Of a DNA stretch of 23,811 nucleotides, positions 15,767-23,027 are shown piece by piece. How positions within the stretch are numbered: position 1 is the first letter of the stretch; each line of letters starts with the position of its first letter. The stretch lies in assembly GCA_051003795.1 (NCBI GenBank), contig JBPCKZ010000240.1:1-23811 (forward strand). Reading direction: 5' to 3'. A program made the translations under genes and the position numbers. The notes under the pieces were generated by a model. The model worked only from the letters and a program-made list of their open reading frames with translations. It ran no database searches and was not told the DNA's origin. The stretch comes from JALYXS01 sp051003795. GTDB lineage: Bacteria > Acidobacteriota > Terriglobia > Bryobacterales > Bryobacteraceae.

Positions 15767-17146
15767 ATGACCCGCCGCGAATTATTAGCAACCATGGGCA
15801 CCGGGTTCGGCATGGCCGGACTCGCCAGCGTTCTCCGAGCCTCCATGCCGGTGAACTCCAATCCGCTTGCGCCCAAGGCACCCCATTTCGCGCCGAAAGC
15901 CAAGAACGTCATCTTTCTATTCCTAAATGGCGGTCCTTCCCAAGTCGATACTTTCGACCCCAAGCCGATGCTCGATAAGTACGACGGCAAACCCATGCCG
16001 GACGGCAATCTCAAGACCGAGCGCAAGACCGGCAATCTGCTCAAGTCTCCGTTCACGTTCAAGAAGTACGGCCGGAGCGGCATCGAAGTCAGCGAAATTT
16101 TCCCCAAGCTCGGCGAATGCATCGACGACGTCTGCGTCATCCGCTCCATGTACACCGACCGCCCGAATCACGAGCCATCGCTGTTCCTGATGAATTCGGG
16201 CGACAAAATGCCGGGCCGCCCTTCGATGGGTTCCTGGATCACGTATGGCCTCGGCTCGGAAAATCAAAATCTGCCTGGATATATGGTGATGTGCCCCGGC
16301 CTCCCCGTTGTGGGCCATCAGCTTTGGAATTCGACGTTTCTACCCGCCGTTTATCAGGGAACCTACATCCCCAACAACGAGAAAGAACCCGAGAAACTGA
16401 TCCAGTACATCCGCAACAAAGATCTTAGTCTCAACGAGCAGCGGCGGCAGCTCGATCTTCTCGGCCGTCTTAATCGCATCCATCTGGAACGGGAAGGCGG
16501 ATCGCCGCAGCTCGAAGCCAGCATCCAGGCCGCCGAGATCGCCTATCGCATGCAGACCGAAGCGCCCGAGGTGTTCGACATCAGCAAAGAGAGTCCCGCA
16601 ACGCGCGCTCGCTATGGCGACGGCGATTTCGGACGCGGTTGCCTGATGGCGCGCCGGCTGGTCGAAAAAGGCGTTCGCATGGTTCAGGTCTACTACGGCA
16701 ACATGCAGCCCTGGGACAACCACGACGATATCCAGATCCACCGCAAACTGGCGGCCGATTCCGATGGACCGATCGCCGCGCTGTTACACGATCTTAAGGA
16801 TCGCGGCCTGCTGAAGGACACGCTCGTGATCGTCGGCGGTGAATTCGGGCGCACGCCGGTGGTCGAAATCAGCGGCCTGGTGAAAGTGCAGAATGGGCGC
16901 GACCACAACAGCCACGGCTTCTCAATGTTGCTCGCGGGCGGCGGCGTCAAAGGCGGGATGGTCCACGGCGCGACCGACGAGTTCGGTTTCAAGGCCATCG
17001 AAAAGCCCGTGCATATTCACGATCTCCACGCGACCGCGCTGCATCTGCTGGGTCTCGATCACACCAAATTGACCTACAGTTACAGCGGCCGGAATTTCCG
17101 CTTGACGGATGTCGCGGGCGAAGTGGTTCACGACATTATCGCGTAA
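15767..17146 (+). CDS. DUF1501 family exported protein (second copy in the window)
   Basis: The protein has 459 residues from ATG 15767, with AAGG (15755-15758) 8 bases upstream; a GTG at 15758 overlaps that site and is less likely. A Tat-type leader (MTRRELLATMGTGFGMAGLA) is followed by KNVIFLFLNGGPSQVDTFDP, the usual DUF1501 opening with metal-site residues. Later features are NHEPSLFLMNSG, QPWDNHDD, VGGEFGRTPVVE and DLHATALHLLGLDHTKL, all typical of the larger DUF1501 subgroup that pairs with PSCyt/PSD1 proteins. It differs clearly from the DUF1501 protein at 5523-6866. Function is unknown; the fold belongs to the alkaline phosphatase/sulfatase superfamily. Its stop lies three bases from the stop of the convergent gene. 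Confidence 0.92.
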   Translation: MTRRELLATMGTGFGMAGLASVLRASMPVNSNPLAPKAPHFAPKAKNVIFLFLNGGPSQVDTFDPKPMLDKYDGKPMPDGNLKTERKTGNLLKSPFTFKKYGRSGIEVSEIFPKLGECIDDVCVIRSMYTDRPNHEPSLFLMNSGDKMPGRPSMGSWITYGLGSENQNLPGYMVMCPGLPVVGHQLWNSTFLPAVYQGTYIPNNEKEPEKLIQYIRNKDLSLNEQRRQLDLLGRLNRIHLEREGGSPQLEASIQAAEIAYRMQTEAPEVFDISKESPATRARYGDGDFGRGCLMARRLVEKGVRMVQVYYGNMQPWDNHDDIQIHRKLAADSDGPIAALLHDLKDRGLLKDTLVIVGGEFGRTPVVEISGLVKVQNGRDHNSHGFSMLLAGGGVKGGMVHGATDEFGFKAIEKPVHIHDLHATALHLLGLDHTKLTYSYSGRNFRLTDVAGEVVHDIIA

Positions 17147-17149
17147 CGG

Positions 17150-17929
17150 CTATTGCACCGCCGCGACGCGAGGCGGCTTGTTCTTGGCCTTTGCGGATTC
17201 GGACTTGGCTTTCTCCGTCCCGTTGACGTTGTGAACCGGATAAATTGTGATCTTCCCGGCGCTGCTATCGATGGGCTCCCAACCGACGGAAATTCCTTTC
17301 GCCTTGGCGATCTTGCGAACCTCCCGGAAAATATCGAACGAATCGCCGTTCAGCAGGCACGATAAATACTGCTTATTCGGCTTGATCCCGTCCAGAAATT
17401 TGTTGAAGGAACTGGCCGGCTTCTCGATCTCGTCGGCGGTTTCACCGATTCCAGTGCGCGTTGCCAGTATCGGCCCTGAAAATTTCGGAAGGTCGAAGTG
17501 AAAGTTTTTCTTGGTAACTGGTATGGCGCGTTCGCGAAATAGTTCCACCAGAATAGGCGTTTTTGTCGCTGGCAGCGCAACCGGCAGTGACGATACCTCG
17601 CTTTCAAAGGGGCTGCGCGTGTTGCTTCGTTCGGTTTCAAGATTAGCCACTTCGGCGTTCTTGGTCCGCAGCGCGCTCACCGTGCGCGTCAGATTCACGG
17701 CCAATTCGCGGAGGTCGGCTTCTTTCCGATCCAGCGCGCCCAAGCCGGTCTTGAACTCTTCCAGCTTCTGTTGCGTGATTTGAATTGCCTGGAAGACCCG
17801 CTGCTGTTCGGCGGCCACGGCCTTCTCTTTGCGCTTGACGGCCTGGATCTCCGCAAGAACCGATTCCGCTGCCTTGACGGACATGTTAAAGAGTAGGATC
17901 GTCCCGAACAAACAGGCTAAAGCTCGCAT
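17150..17929 (-). CDS. exported coiled-coil protein of unknown function
   Basis: This 259-residue protein starts with a signal peptide or N-terminal anchor (CLFGTILLFNMSVKAAES). Residues about 22-105 have the heptad pattern of a coiled coil (IQAVKRKEKAVAAEQQ, then KLEEFKTGLGALDRKEADLR). Residues about 170-235 form a compact domain (FNKFLDGIKPNKQYLSCLLN and IAKAKGISVGWEPIDS). I recall similar C-terminal domains in accessory proteins beside MotA/ExbB-ExbD-like genes in Planctomycetes and Acidobacteria, but no such genes are present here. The tail is Lys/Ala rich. The gene follows an oxidoreductase gene by 18 bases and is probably co-transcribed. No good ribosome site is visible. Function is not known. 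Confidence 0.65.
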   Translation of the reverse strand: MRALACLFGTILLFNMSVKAAESVLAEIQAVKRKEKAVAAEQQRVFQAIQITQQKLEEFKTGLGALDRKEADLRELAVNLTRTVSALRTKNAEVANLETERSNTRSPFESEVSSLPVALPATKTPILVELFRERAIPVTKKNFHFDLPKFSGPILATRTGIGETADEIEKPASSFNKFLDGIKPNKQYLSCLLNGDSFDIFREVRKIAKAKGISVGWEPIDSSAGKITIYPVHNVNGTEKAKSESAKAKNKPPRVAAVQ

Positions 17930-17947
17930 GATGGCGCTCAGGTTATT

Positions 17948-18928
17948 CTAACCATCGAACGCGATTACGGCTTTCCCCACGACCTTGCGATTCGCCAAAT
18001 CGCGAAGGCCTTCGATAGCGGCGCCGAGCGTATACGCTTTCGAAACCACGGGATGGATTTTGCCGGCCTGGTACAGGGCGGCGAGCGCCTCGTGCGTGGC
18101 GGCTGGATATTCGGGATGAGCGTCTATGTAGTTACCCCACAGCACGCCGACGATCGAGATATTTTTCAGCAATACGCGGTTGGCCTGGACGCTCGGAATG
18201 CGGCCGCTCGCAAAACCGACGACCAGCAGGCGTCCCTCAGGCGCGATGCACTTGGTCGAGAGATCGAACACGTCGCCTCCGACTGGGTCGTAGATAATGT
18301 CCGCTCCGCGTCCGCCCGTGATCTCCTTTACGCTTTTTACCCAGACCGGATTACGGTAGTCGAGGGCGTGGGCGGCGCCTTGCGATGAGCAGAAAGCGAG
18401 CTTCTCGGGGCTGCCCGCGGTGGCGATGACATTCGCGCCAAGGGCTCTTCCAATTTGAATTGCGGCCATGCCGACGCCGCTAGCCCCGGCATGCACCAGC
18501 AGCCATTCCCCTTCGCGTATTTTCGTGCGGTGGTGAAGCGCGAACCAGGTTGTGTGATACACGATGGGCGTCGCGGCAGCCTCCTCGTACGGCATTCCCT
18601 GCGGGATTCGAAAAGTGCGCGACGGCCCGGCGAGGGAGTATTCCGCCATGCCTCCGCCAAAGGTGATGGCGGCGACGCGGTCCCCCGGCGAGAACCCCCG
18701 CACATGCGCGCCAACGGCATCGACCACGCCCGCGACTTCCGCGCCGGGCGTGAACGGAAAAGGCGGCTTCACCTGGTATTTCCCTTGAATTTGGAGAATG
18801 TCGAAGAAATTCAGCGCCGCCGCGCGGTTGCGGATGCGGATCCGATCCGGTCCGGGCTCGGGAGCCGGAACCTCCGCGAGCGACATCGATTCCGGTTCAC
18901 CCCACGCGCTTACTTGCCAGGCTCTCAT
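17948..18928 (-). CDS. NADPH:quinone oxidoreductase-like MDR protein
   Basis: This 326-residue medium-chain reductase has NFFDILQIQGKY (40-51), PFTPGAEVAGVVDAVG (58-73), the Rossmann loop HAGASGVGMAAIQIG (146-160) and YDPVGGDVFD. The pattern matches QOR/zeta-crystallin-like enzymes such as the 'NADPH:quinone oxidoreductase family' that lack catalytic zinc ligands. It would use NADPH in the cytosol to reduce quinones or enones. It belongs to a different MDR branch from the enzyme at 9619-10626. Its start codon lies at the edge of three short repeats (18928-18971). The coiled-coil protein gene follows within 18 bases. Confidence 0.87.
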   Translation of the reverse strand: MRAWQVSAWGEPESMSLAEVPAPEPGPDRIRIRNRAAALNFFDILQIQGKYQVKPPFPFTPGAEVAGVVDAVGAHVRGFSPGDRVAAITFGGGMAEYSLAGPSRTFRIPQGMPYEEAAATPIVYHTTWFALHHRTKIREGEWLLVHAGASGVGMAAIQIGRALGANVIATAGSPEKLAFCSSQGAAHALDYRNPVWVKSVKEITGGRGADIIYDPVGGDVFDLSTKCIAPEGRLLVVGFASGRIPSVQANRVLLKNISIVGVLWGNYIDAHPEYPAATHEALAALYQAGKIHPVVSKAYTLGAAIEGLRDLANRKVVGKAVIAFDG

Positions 18929-18971
18929 TGCTAATCAATTATTGTCCAACCAATTATTGCTAACCAATGTA
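18928..18971. repeat. three short imperfect direct repeats in a divergent promoter region
   Basis: TTGCTAATCAATTA (18928-18941), TTGTCCAACCAATTA (18942-18956) and TTGCTAACCAATGTA (18957-18971) follow each other head to tail with a period of 14-15 bases. They abut the start codon of the oxidoreductase on the minus strand and lie about 60 bases before the plus-strand promoter. The AT-rich sequence contrasts with its GC-rich surroundings. They could be operator half-sites or promoter elements. Confidence 0.55.
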
Positions 18972-19027
18972 CCGCTCGCGCTCGCGCCTTCGCCCCGCCC
19001 CCGGCATCAACCGTGCTTTCGAGGGAG

Positions 19028-19036
19028 TGTTATAAT
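19028..19036 (+). promoter_or_regulatory. extended -10 promoter of the 75-residue gene
   Basis: TGTTATAAT (19028-19036) is a perfect -10 box with a TGN extension. It lies 28 bases before ATG 19065. No good -35 hexamer is present at the expected distance, which is usual for extended -10 promoters. Confidence 0.5.
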
Positions 19037-19064
19037 CTACATACCTATACAAGGGAAATCCCTA

Positions 19065-19292
19065 ATGTCGGAAACGTCAAAATACCGTCTCCGAACAGCT
19101 CTACGGGTGCTGTCAGTAGTTTTCGATCATCGCCGGACGCCCAGCCCGATCGAAATTTCCGCATTGCGAATGCTTGCCGAAAGCGATGAAGAGCGCACCT
19201 TTGAGATAGACGAGCTGGCGTGTATCGTGATCGCGAGAGAACGACTTCGGCTGCAAGGGAAATCCGGTAGATCGAAGGCTGAAGCTGAATGA
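19065..19292 (+). CDS. small protein of unknown function (75 residues)
   Basis: ATG 19065 lies just downstream of a good extended -10 promoter and a GGG-containing leader. The sequence is charged and helical (residues 1-28 basic, then SALRMLAESDEERTFEIDEL), with no signal peptide or membrane segment. The longer open frame that begins upstream at 18798 overlaps the divergent oxidoreductase and is not credible. The AGGGAAATCCCT palindrome (19052-19063) directly before the ATG could fold and shield the ribosome site. I do not recognise a family. It ends 37 bases before the nucleoside hydrolase gene. Confidence 0.55.
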   Translation: MSETSKYRLRTALRVLSVVFDHRRTPSPIEISALRMLAESDEERTFEIDELACIVIARERLRLQGKSGRSKAEAE

Positions 19293-19329
19293 AAAGACCC
19301 CGATTCCCGTCAGTGTATACTTCCCTTTC

Positions 19330-20304
19330 ATGCCATCCGCGAAACTCTGGCTGGCGGTCGTTGTATTGGCCGCTTGCCACGCTCAACAGCGCATCCCGAT
19401 AATCTTCGACACCGATATCGGCGACGATATCGACGATGCGCTCGCGCTCGCCCTCGCCTTGCAATCGCCGGAACTGGACGTTCGCACCGTCACCACCGTG
19501 ATCGACGAACCCGGTACGCGCGCGCGGCTCGCCTGGAAAGAGCTGGGGCTTTACGGGCGTCACGATGTCCAGTTGGGAATCGGCGCCGAGGACGCGCTGT
19601 TGAGCCCACATCGCAAAGCCAACGCCACCCAATTTCAGGTGCTCACCAGCGCGGATTCCATGCCCGCGAACGTGCATGCCCGCGCGGCGGATCTCATCAT
19701 CGACACCTTGATGCAATCGCCGCAAAAGATCACGATCGTTCCCGTCGGGCCCTTGACCAATATCGCGCTGGCTTTGAAACTGGAACCGCGCATCAAGCAA
19801 AAGATTGCGCGCATCGTTTTGATGGGGGGAGCGTTCGATCTGTTGCGTCCCGAATATAACATCGTGCGGGATAGCGCGGCGGCGGAGATCGTGTTCGCTT
19901 CCGGCGTGCCGGTCACGGCCGTGGGGCTCGATGTCACGCTCAAGTGCAAGCTGGAAGGCAAGGATCTCGAGCGTTTGCGAGCGGCTGAAAACCCGGCCTC
20001 CAGATTTTTAGTGCGGTTGATCGGGTTGTGGCAGGATAAGAATCCCGACCGGCTTCCCACGCTGCACGACCCGCTGGCGGTAGCCGTGGCATTCCGTCCG
20101 AATCTGGTCGAAACGCAGCAGGGGCGCGTGCAGGTCGAGGTTTCGGGCAGCGCGGCGAACGGACTCACCCTCTTCACGCCGTCCGATCGGCTGCCCACGG
20201 ATATGCCCGGAACGACGTTGGTATCGCGCCAGGTCAACGCCCGTGCCTTCCTCGATATGTTCATCGAACGTTTATCGCAGTCCCCTCGCGCCGCCAGCAA
20301 ATAA
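19330..20304 (+). CDS. inosine/uridine-preferring nucleoside hydrolase, predicted lipoprotein
   Basis: This is a 324-residue protein. The leader (KLWLAVVVLAAC) ends in a lipobox LAAC with Cys16, so the mature enzyme is probably lipid-anchored in a membrane facing the periplasm. The family's calcium-binding Asp cluster is DTDIGDDIDDALALAL from residue 27. The substrate-binding VPVGPLTNIALAL, LMGGAF, the EYNIVRDSAAAEIVF helix and the late HDPLAVAVAF Asp are all present. Nucleoside hydrolases split ribonucleosides into base and ribose. An exported version would salvage nucleosides from the surroundings. The gene follows the 75-residue gene and may share its promoter. Confidence 0.88.
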   Translation: MPSAKLWLAVVVLAACHAQQRIPIIFDTDIGDDIDDALALALALQSPELDVRTVTTVIDEPGTRARLAWKELGLYGRHDVQLGIGAEDALLSPHRKANATQFQVLTSADSMPANVHARAADLIIDTLMQSPQKITIVPVGPLTNIALALKLEPRIKQKIARIVLMGGAFDLLRPEYNIVRDSAAAEIVFASGVPVTAVGLDVTLKCKLEGKDLERLRAAENPASRFLVRLIGLWQDKNPDRLPTLHDPLAVAVAFRPNLVETQQGRVQVEVSGSAANGLTLFTPSDRLPTDMPGTTLVSRQVNARAFLDMFIERLSQSPRAASK

Positions 20305-20562
20305 ATATCGGCCTGCACTGTGGTGTTTCGCGACGAACTGCCGATTGAGTACTGGTAGGGTAGCGGCCTTACGATTATGCGTGCAATCGAATTCAATCCG
20401 TGGTAAACATGTAGTGGGATCTGGGATAGGCCTCTCGGCGCTCCGTCTTCCCGCAACTCCATCTGGCAATCCCACTTTGACTGCGGTAGCTCTCAGACAT
20501 CGAAACGCCGAATAAATCAGACCCGTTGAGCGTCACTTGAGCCAAGGAGCAATCAATCCGTA

Positions 20563-21036
20563 ATGGATGGCGATCGCAAATACCAACACCGGGGATACAT
20601 GAACGGTGATGACCGTCCCAAACAACCACCGCATCAAGGACCTCGCCCCCCTATCGATATCACCGGTCCGCGTTTACCCCGGCTAGTACAGGCCGTAACG
20701 GCGTCGCGCTGTTTTAACTGCTCCACCCAGCTTCCCGCCGGATCGGATTTTCCCGCAATTTGCCCCAAGTGCCATGCGGAGCTGCACTGTTGCAAACAGT
20801 GCGGGCACTTCGAGCCGTCCACGCGCTTTCAATGCGTCAAGCCGATTCCGGTGCGGATTCCAGTGAAAGACAAGGCAAATAGTTGTCTCTTGTTCTCGCC
20901 GCGCGTGACCGTGGCGCGCGACGCAACCGGAATTATGCAGCAGAAGGCCCCGGTCGCGGATAATTCATCCGGCCCGCGTAACGCGAGCGATGCGCGTAAC
21001 GCGTTCGACAAGTTGTTCAAGAAGCCGGAGGCGTAA
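20563..21036 (+). CDS. cysteine-rich zinc-ribbon protein of unknown function
   Basis: This is a 157-residue protein from ATG 20563, with AAGGAG 13 bases upstream (20544-20549); an in-frame ATG at 20599 is an alternative start. The first 40 residues are Pro/Gly/Arg rich and probably disordered. Residues 50-91 hold cysteines in a zinc-ribbon pattern (CFNC 50-53, CPKC 67-70, CCKQC 76-80, Cys91), and Cys108 follows. The pairs could bind two metal ions. The tail is Ser/Ala/Asn rich and ends with a short basic helix (DKLFKKPEA). There is no signal peptide. Its stop faces the stop of a PHP phosphatase six bases away. I cannot name a function; nucleic-acid or protein binding is possible. Confidence 0.65.
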   Translation: MDGDRKYQHRGYMNGDDRPKQPPHQGPRPPIDITGPRLPRLVQAVTASRCFNCSTQLPAGSDFPAICPKCHAELHCCKQCGHFEPSTRFQCVKPIPVRIPVKDKANSCLLFSPRVTVARDATGIMQQKAPVADNSSGPRNASDARNAFDKLFKKPEA

Positions 21037-21042
21037 TACCGG

Positions 21043-21804
21043 TTACCAAAGCTGATACCACTTTTTGGGGCGCTTCACGGGCTCAATATCGAAGAATTCG
21101 AGATAACCGCCGGTTAGCGCGGCCTTTGGATTGTCCGTAAATAGCGATTGAGCCTTCTCCGCGCCATACGCGTGCTCCACATGCCGGTAGGCGTCGCGAA
21201 GGACGGGCGGACGGTACTCGATATCATGCCCATCGCTCGCGATGAAATGAACCATTCCGTGGTCCATCAGGGCCTCGGCGGCGGCAATGGCGCTCTTTCC
21301 GAATTTTCCGAGAAACGACTGAGCGGTCACCTGAATCAGGCACCCGGCGTTTACCCATTGCTTCAACAAATCCATTTTCTTGCTGAGCAGCGGATTCCGC
21401 TCCGGATGGGTAATCACGGGCGTGATTCCCACCCGCCCCAAACGGTCGAATATCTCGCTCGTCGTGGGTGCTATGAGCTGATCGGAAAACTCAACCAGCA
21501 GATAATTCTTGTGATTGATGGTGTACTTGTTCGGGTGGGCGAGGCAGTCCTGAATATTGTCGAAGTGCAAATGAAAATCGCAGCCGCAATGAATCTTGAT
21601 GGCATCGCCGGCTAGACCTTGCAACTCGATAATCTTCCGTTCAATTAACTCCGGCTGGAACGTATAGTGCAGATCGGCATGCGGCGTGGCGACAATGTCG
21701 GTGGTCCCGGAGGCGGCCGCCAACTTTAGCATGGCGACGGAATCTTCGATCGTCTTGGCGCCGTCATCCAAACCGGGAAGGATGTGGCTGTGAATGTCTA
21801 CCAT
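21043..21804 (-). CDS. CpsB/YwqE-family PHP-domain tyrosine-protein phosphatase
   Basis: This is a 253-residue protein with PHP metal motifs: DIHSHILPGLDDGA at the N-terminus (His5, His7), TPH at 41-42, CGCDFHLHF, ITHPERNP and ASDGHD. This arrangement is that of CpsB/CapC/YwqE manganese-dependent phosphotyrosine phosphatases, which dephosphorylate bacterial tyrosine kinases of the exopolysaccharide (Wzc/CpsD) type. No such kinase or polysaccharide cluster is in the window. The gene is the fourth in a minus-strand unit after YtxH, a membrane protein and a 67-residue protein, starting 12 bases after the last of these. The length is normal for the family. Confidence 0.87.
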   Translation of the reverse strand: MVDIHSHILPGLDDGAKTIEDSVAMLKLAAASGTTDIVATPHADLHYTFQPELIERKIIELQGLAGDAIKIHCGCDFHLHFDNIQDCLAHPNKYTINHKNYLLVEFSDQLIAPTTSEIFDRLGRVGITPVITHPERNPLLSKKMDLLKQWVNAGCLIQVTAQSFLGKFGKSAIAAAEALMDHGMVHFIASDGHDIEYRPPVLRDAYRHVEHAYGAEKAQSLFTDNPKAALTGGYLEFFDIEPVKRPKKWYQLW

Positions 21805-21816
21805 GAGGCCTGGAAA

Positions 21817-22020
21817 TCATAACTCAGGATAGAACTCAAAAAAAGCGTCCAACGATTCCATAAGCTGCTTGCGGACCTGTTTCTCACTCTCGCCTTCAAT
21901 CAAGTGCATCGTCACGGATGCCGAGCGGCCGTTTTTCAAGGATATCGCGGCTTCGGTGAAGGATTCCAATTCATCCGCCGGCAGCAATCTTAATCCGTAG
22001 ACAAGCGCGAGCTTGTTCAT
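21817..22020 (-). CDS. 67-residue protein of unknown function
   Basis: The start codon shares one base with the stop of the gene upstream (TAATG), so translation is likely coupled. The protein has a hydrophobic start (LALVYGLRLL), a helix (ADELESFTEAAISL), a strand-like SASVTMHLIEG and an acidic helix ending in FFEFYPEL. There is no signal peptide. I recognise no family. Its tight placement between the membrane protein and the PHP phosphatase suggests a small partner of one of them. Confidence 0.55.
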   Translation of the reverse strand: MNKLALVYGLRLLPADELESFTEAAISLKNGRSASVTMHLIEGESEKQVRKQLMESLDAFFEFYPEL

Positions 22021-22580
22021 TAGATGAACATCTCTTCGTCTTGCGTGGCGTGGTCAACTGATGCGCGGTTGCCTTTAGTGTAAACTCCGAGAGCCGCTCT
22101 AATGCCCGAAAGCACGCCATTTACTTCTCGAACCGGTTTTAAGAGCGCCTTCTTAACCTCGCCGCCGGCTTGCTGTACCTGATCGACGGTTAGGTCGACC
22201 GCCGTATCCACCTTGGCGACCTTGGCTTTCGCGCGAGCCGTGAAATCGTCCATGAAATCGGCGGCCTTGTGGGTCTGTTCGCGAGCCCTGTTTGAAATTG
22301 CGACCGCATCTCCGGATATGGAAGCTATTTTTGGCTTGGCATCGTCGACAATGTCGCGAAAGGACGTCGATATTGCCGCGACCTTTGGTTTTGCATCATC
22401 CACAATGCCACGCACGGAGTCGAGAATCGGCCCCGTGCGCGCGACAATCGGCATCACTTTCGCGAGAGTTTTCTTGACGACGCCATAAAGGACCAGAACG
22501 ACAATCGCCTGGACAACAATGCTTAATACCGCCAGCCAAACGCCAATCGCCACAATCCATCTGAAAACGTCGTCCGACAT
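22020..22580 (-). CDS. membrane-anchored helical protein (DUF948-like) with a short internal repeat
   Basis: This 186-residue protein has one transmembrane helix at about residues 8-33, followed by a mostly charged, helical region. Residues 58-71 and 76-89 repeat the pattern IVDDAKPKxAxIS with an 18-residue period. Further on are ADFMDDFTARAKAKVAKVD and QVQQAGGEVKKALLKPVREV. This fits the loose DUF948/YtxH-partner type of membrane-attached stalk proteins. The stop overlaps the start of the 67-residue gene by one base. The gene begins 23 bases after the YtxH gene. It may act at the cell envelope with YtxH; the exact job is unknown. Confidence 0.6.
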   Translation of the reverse strand: MSDDVFRWIVAIGVWLAVLSIVVQAIVVLVLYGVVKKTLAKVMPIVARTGPILDSVRGIVDDAKPKVAAISTSFRDIVDDAKPKIASISGDAVAISNRAREQTHKAADFMDDFTARAKAKVAKVDTAVDLTVDQVQQAGGEVKKALLKPVREVNGVLSGIRAALGVYTKGNRASVDHATQDEEMFI

Positions 22581-22603
22581 GCTGTAACTCCCGTAAACGC
22601 CCG

Positions 22604-22897
22604 CTAACCGCGGCTGAGATTCGGTTCCACCTTGTCGCGATATGCCTGCTTGCCCGCTTCCACGGCGTCGTTCAGATTATCTTTCTGACGACCCAAAACG
22701 TCTTTGCTCTTATCTAGAAGGTCGCTTGCCGAATCCGCCAGATCCGACCCGCGGCGCTTAATATATTCTTTACCTTCGTCCGCTTTGCTCATCAGCAGGT
22801 CCCGTGTCTCGTCACCGGCCTTCGGCGCGAACAGCATCCCGACACCGACACCGATCCCCAGACCCAGGAAAAAATTTGCCATTCCGTCTTTGTCCAT
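22604..22897 (-). CDS. YtxH domain-containing protein
   Basis: This 97-residue protein starts at ATG 22897 with AGGAG about 7 bases upstream; a second ATG at 22882 lacks such a site. The hydrophobic FFLGLGIGVGVGMLFAPKAG segment followed by ETRDLL is the YtxH signature: one glycine-rich membrane helix and an amphipathic tail (GKEYIKRRGSDLADSASDLL). YtxH proteins are stress-associated in Bacillus, with no known enzymatic role. It is the first gene of the four-gene unit. Confidence 0.8.
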   Translation of the reverse strand: MDKDGMANFFLGLGIGVGVGMLFAPKAGDETRDLLMSKADEGKEYIKRRGSDLADSASDLLDKSKDVLGRQKDNLNDAVEAGKQAYRDKVEPNLSRG

Positions 22898-22952
22898 ATT
22901 CAGCTCCTAAACCAGGGAAGCCGCGGCTTGCAACGGCTTAACGGTCTTCATT

Positions 22953-22958
22953 AGTATA
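22953..22958 (-). promoter_or_regulatory. possible -10 box of the YtxH operon
   Basis: The minus strand reads TATACT here, five of six matches to the -10 consensus, about 55 bases before the YtxH start. The -35 region is not convincing. Confidence 0.25.
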
Positions 22959-23010
22959 CGTCCGCTACCCCACACTGCATCTTTAATACCATTTCGGTTT
23001 TAGTAAAATT

Positions 23011-23018
23011 CTGTACAG
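23011..23018. promoter_or_regulatory. palindrome CTGTACAG immediately upstream of recX
   Basis: A perfect 8-base inverted repeat lies 9 bases before the recX start in an AT-rich segment. E. coli LexA boxes begin CTGT and end ACAG but have an 8-base centre, so this is not a standard SOS box. It could still be an operator or part of the promoter. Confidence 0.25.
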
Positions 23019-23027
23019 TAGCTTGAG

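Noticed and set aside
18798..19292. The 164-codon version of the small plus-strand gene starting at 18798
   Set aside because: Its first part overlaps the divergent oxidoreductase, its promoter region and the -10 box. ATG 19065 is the credible start.
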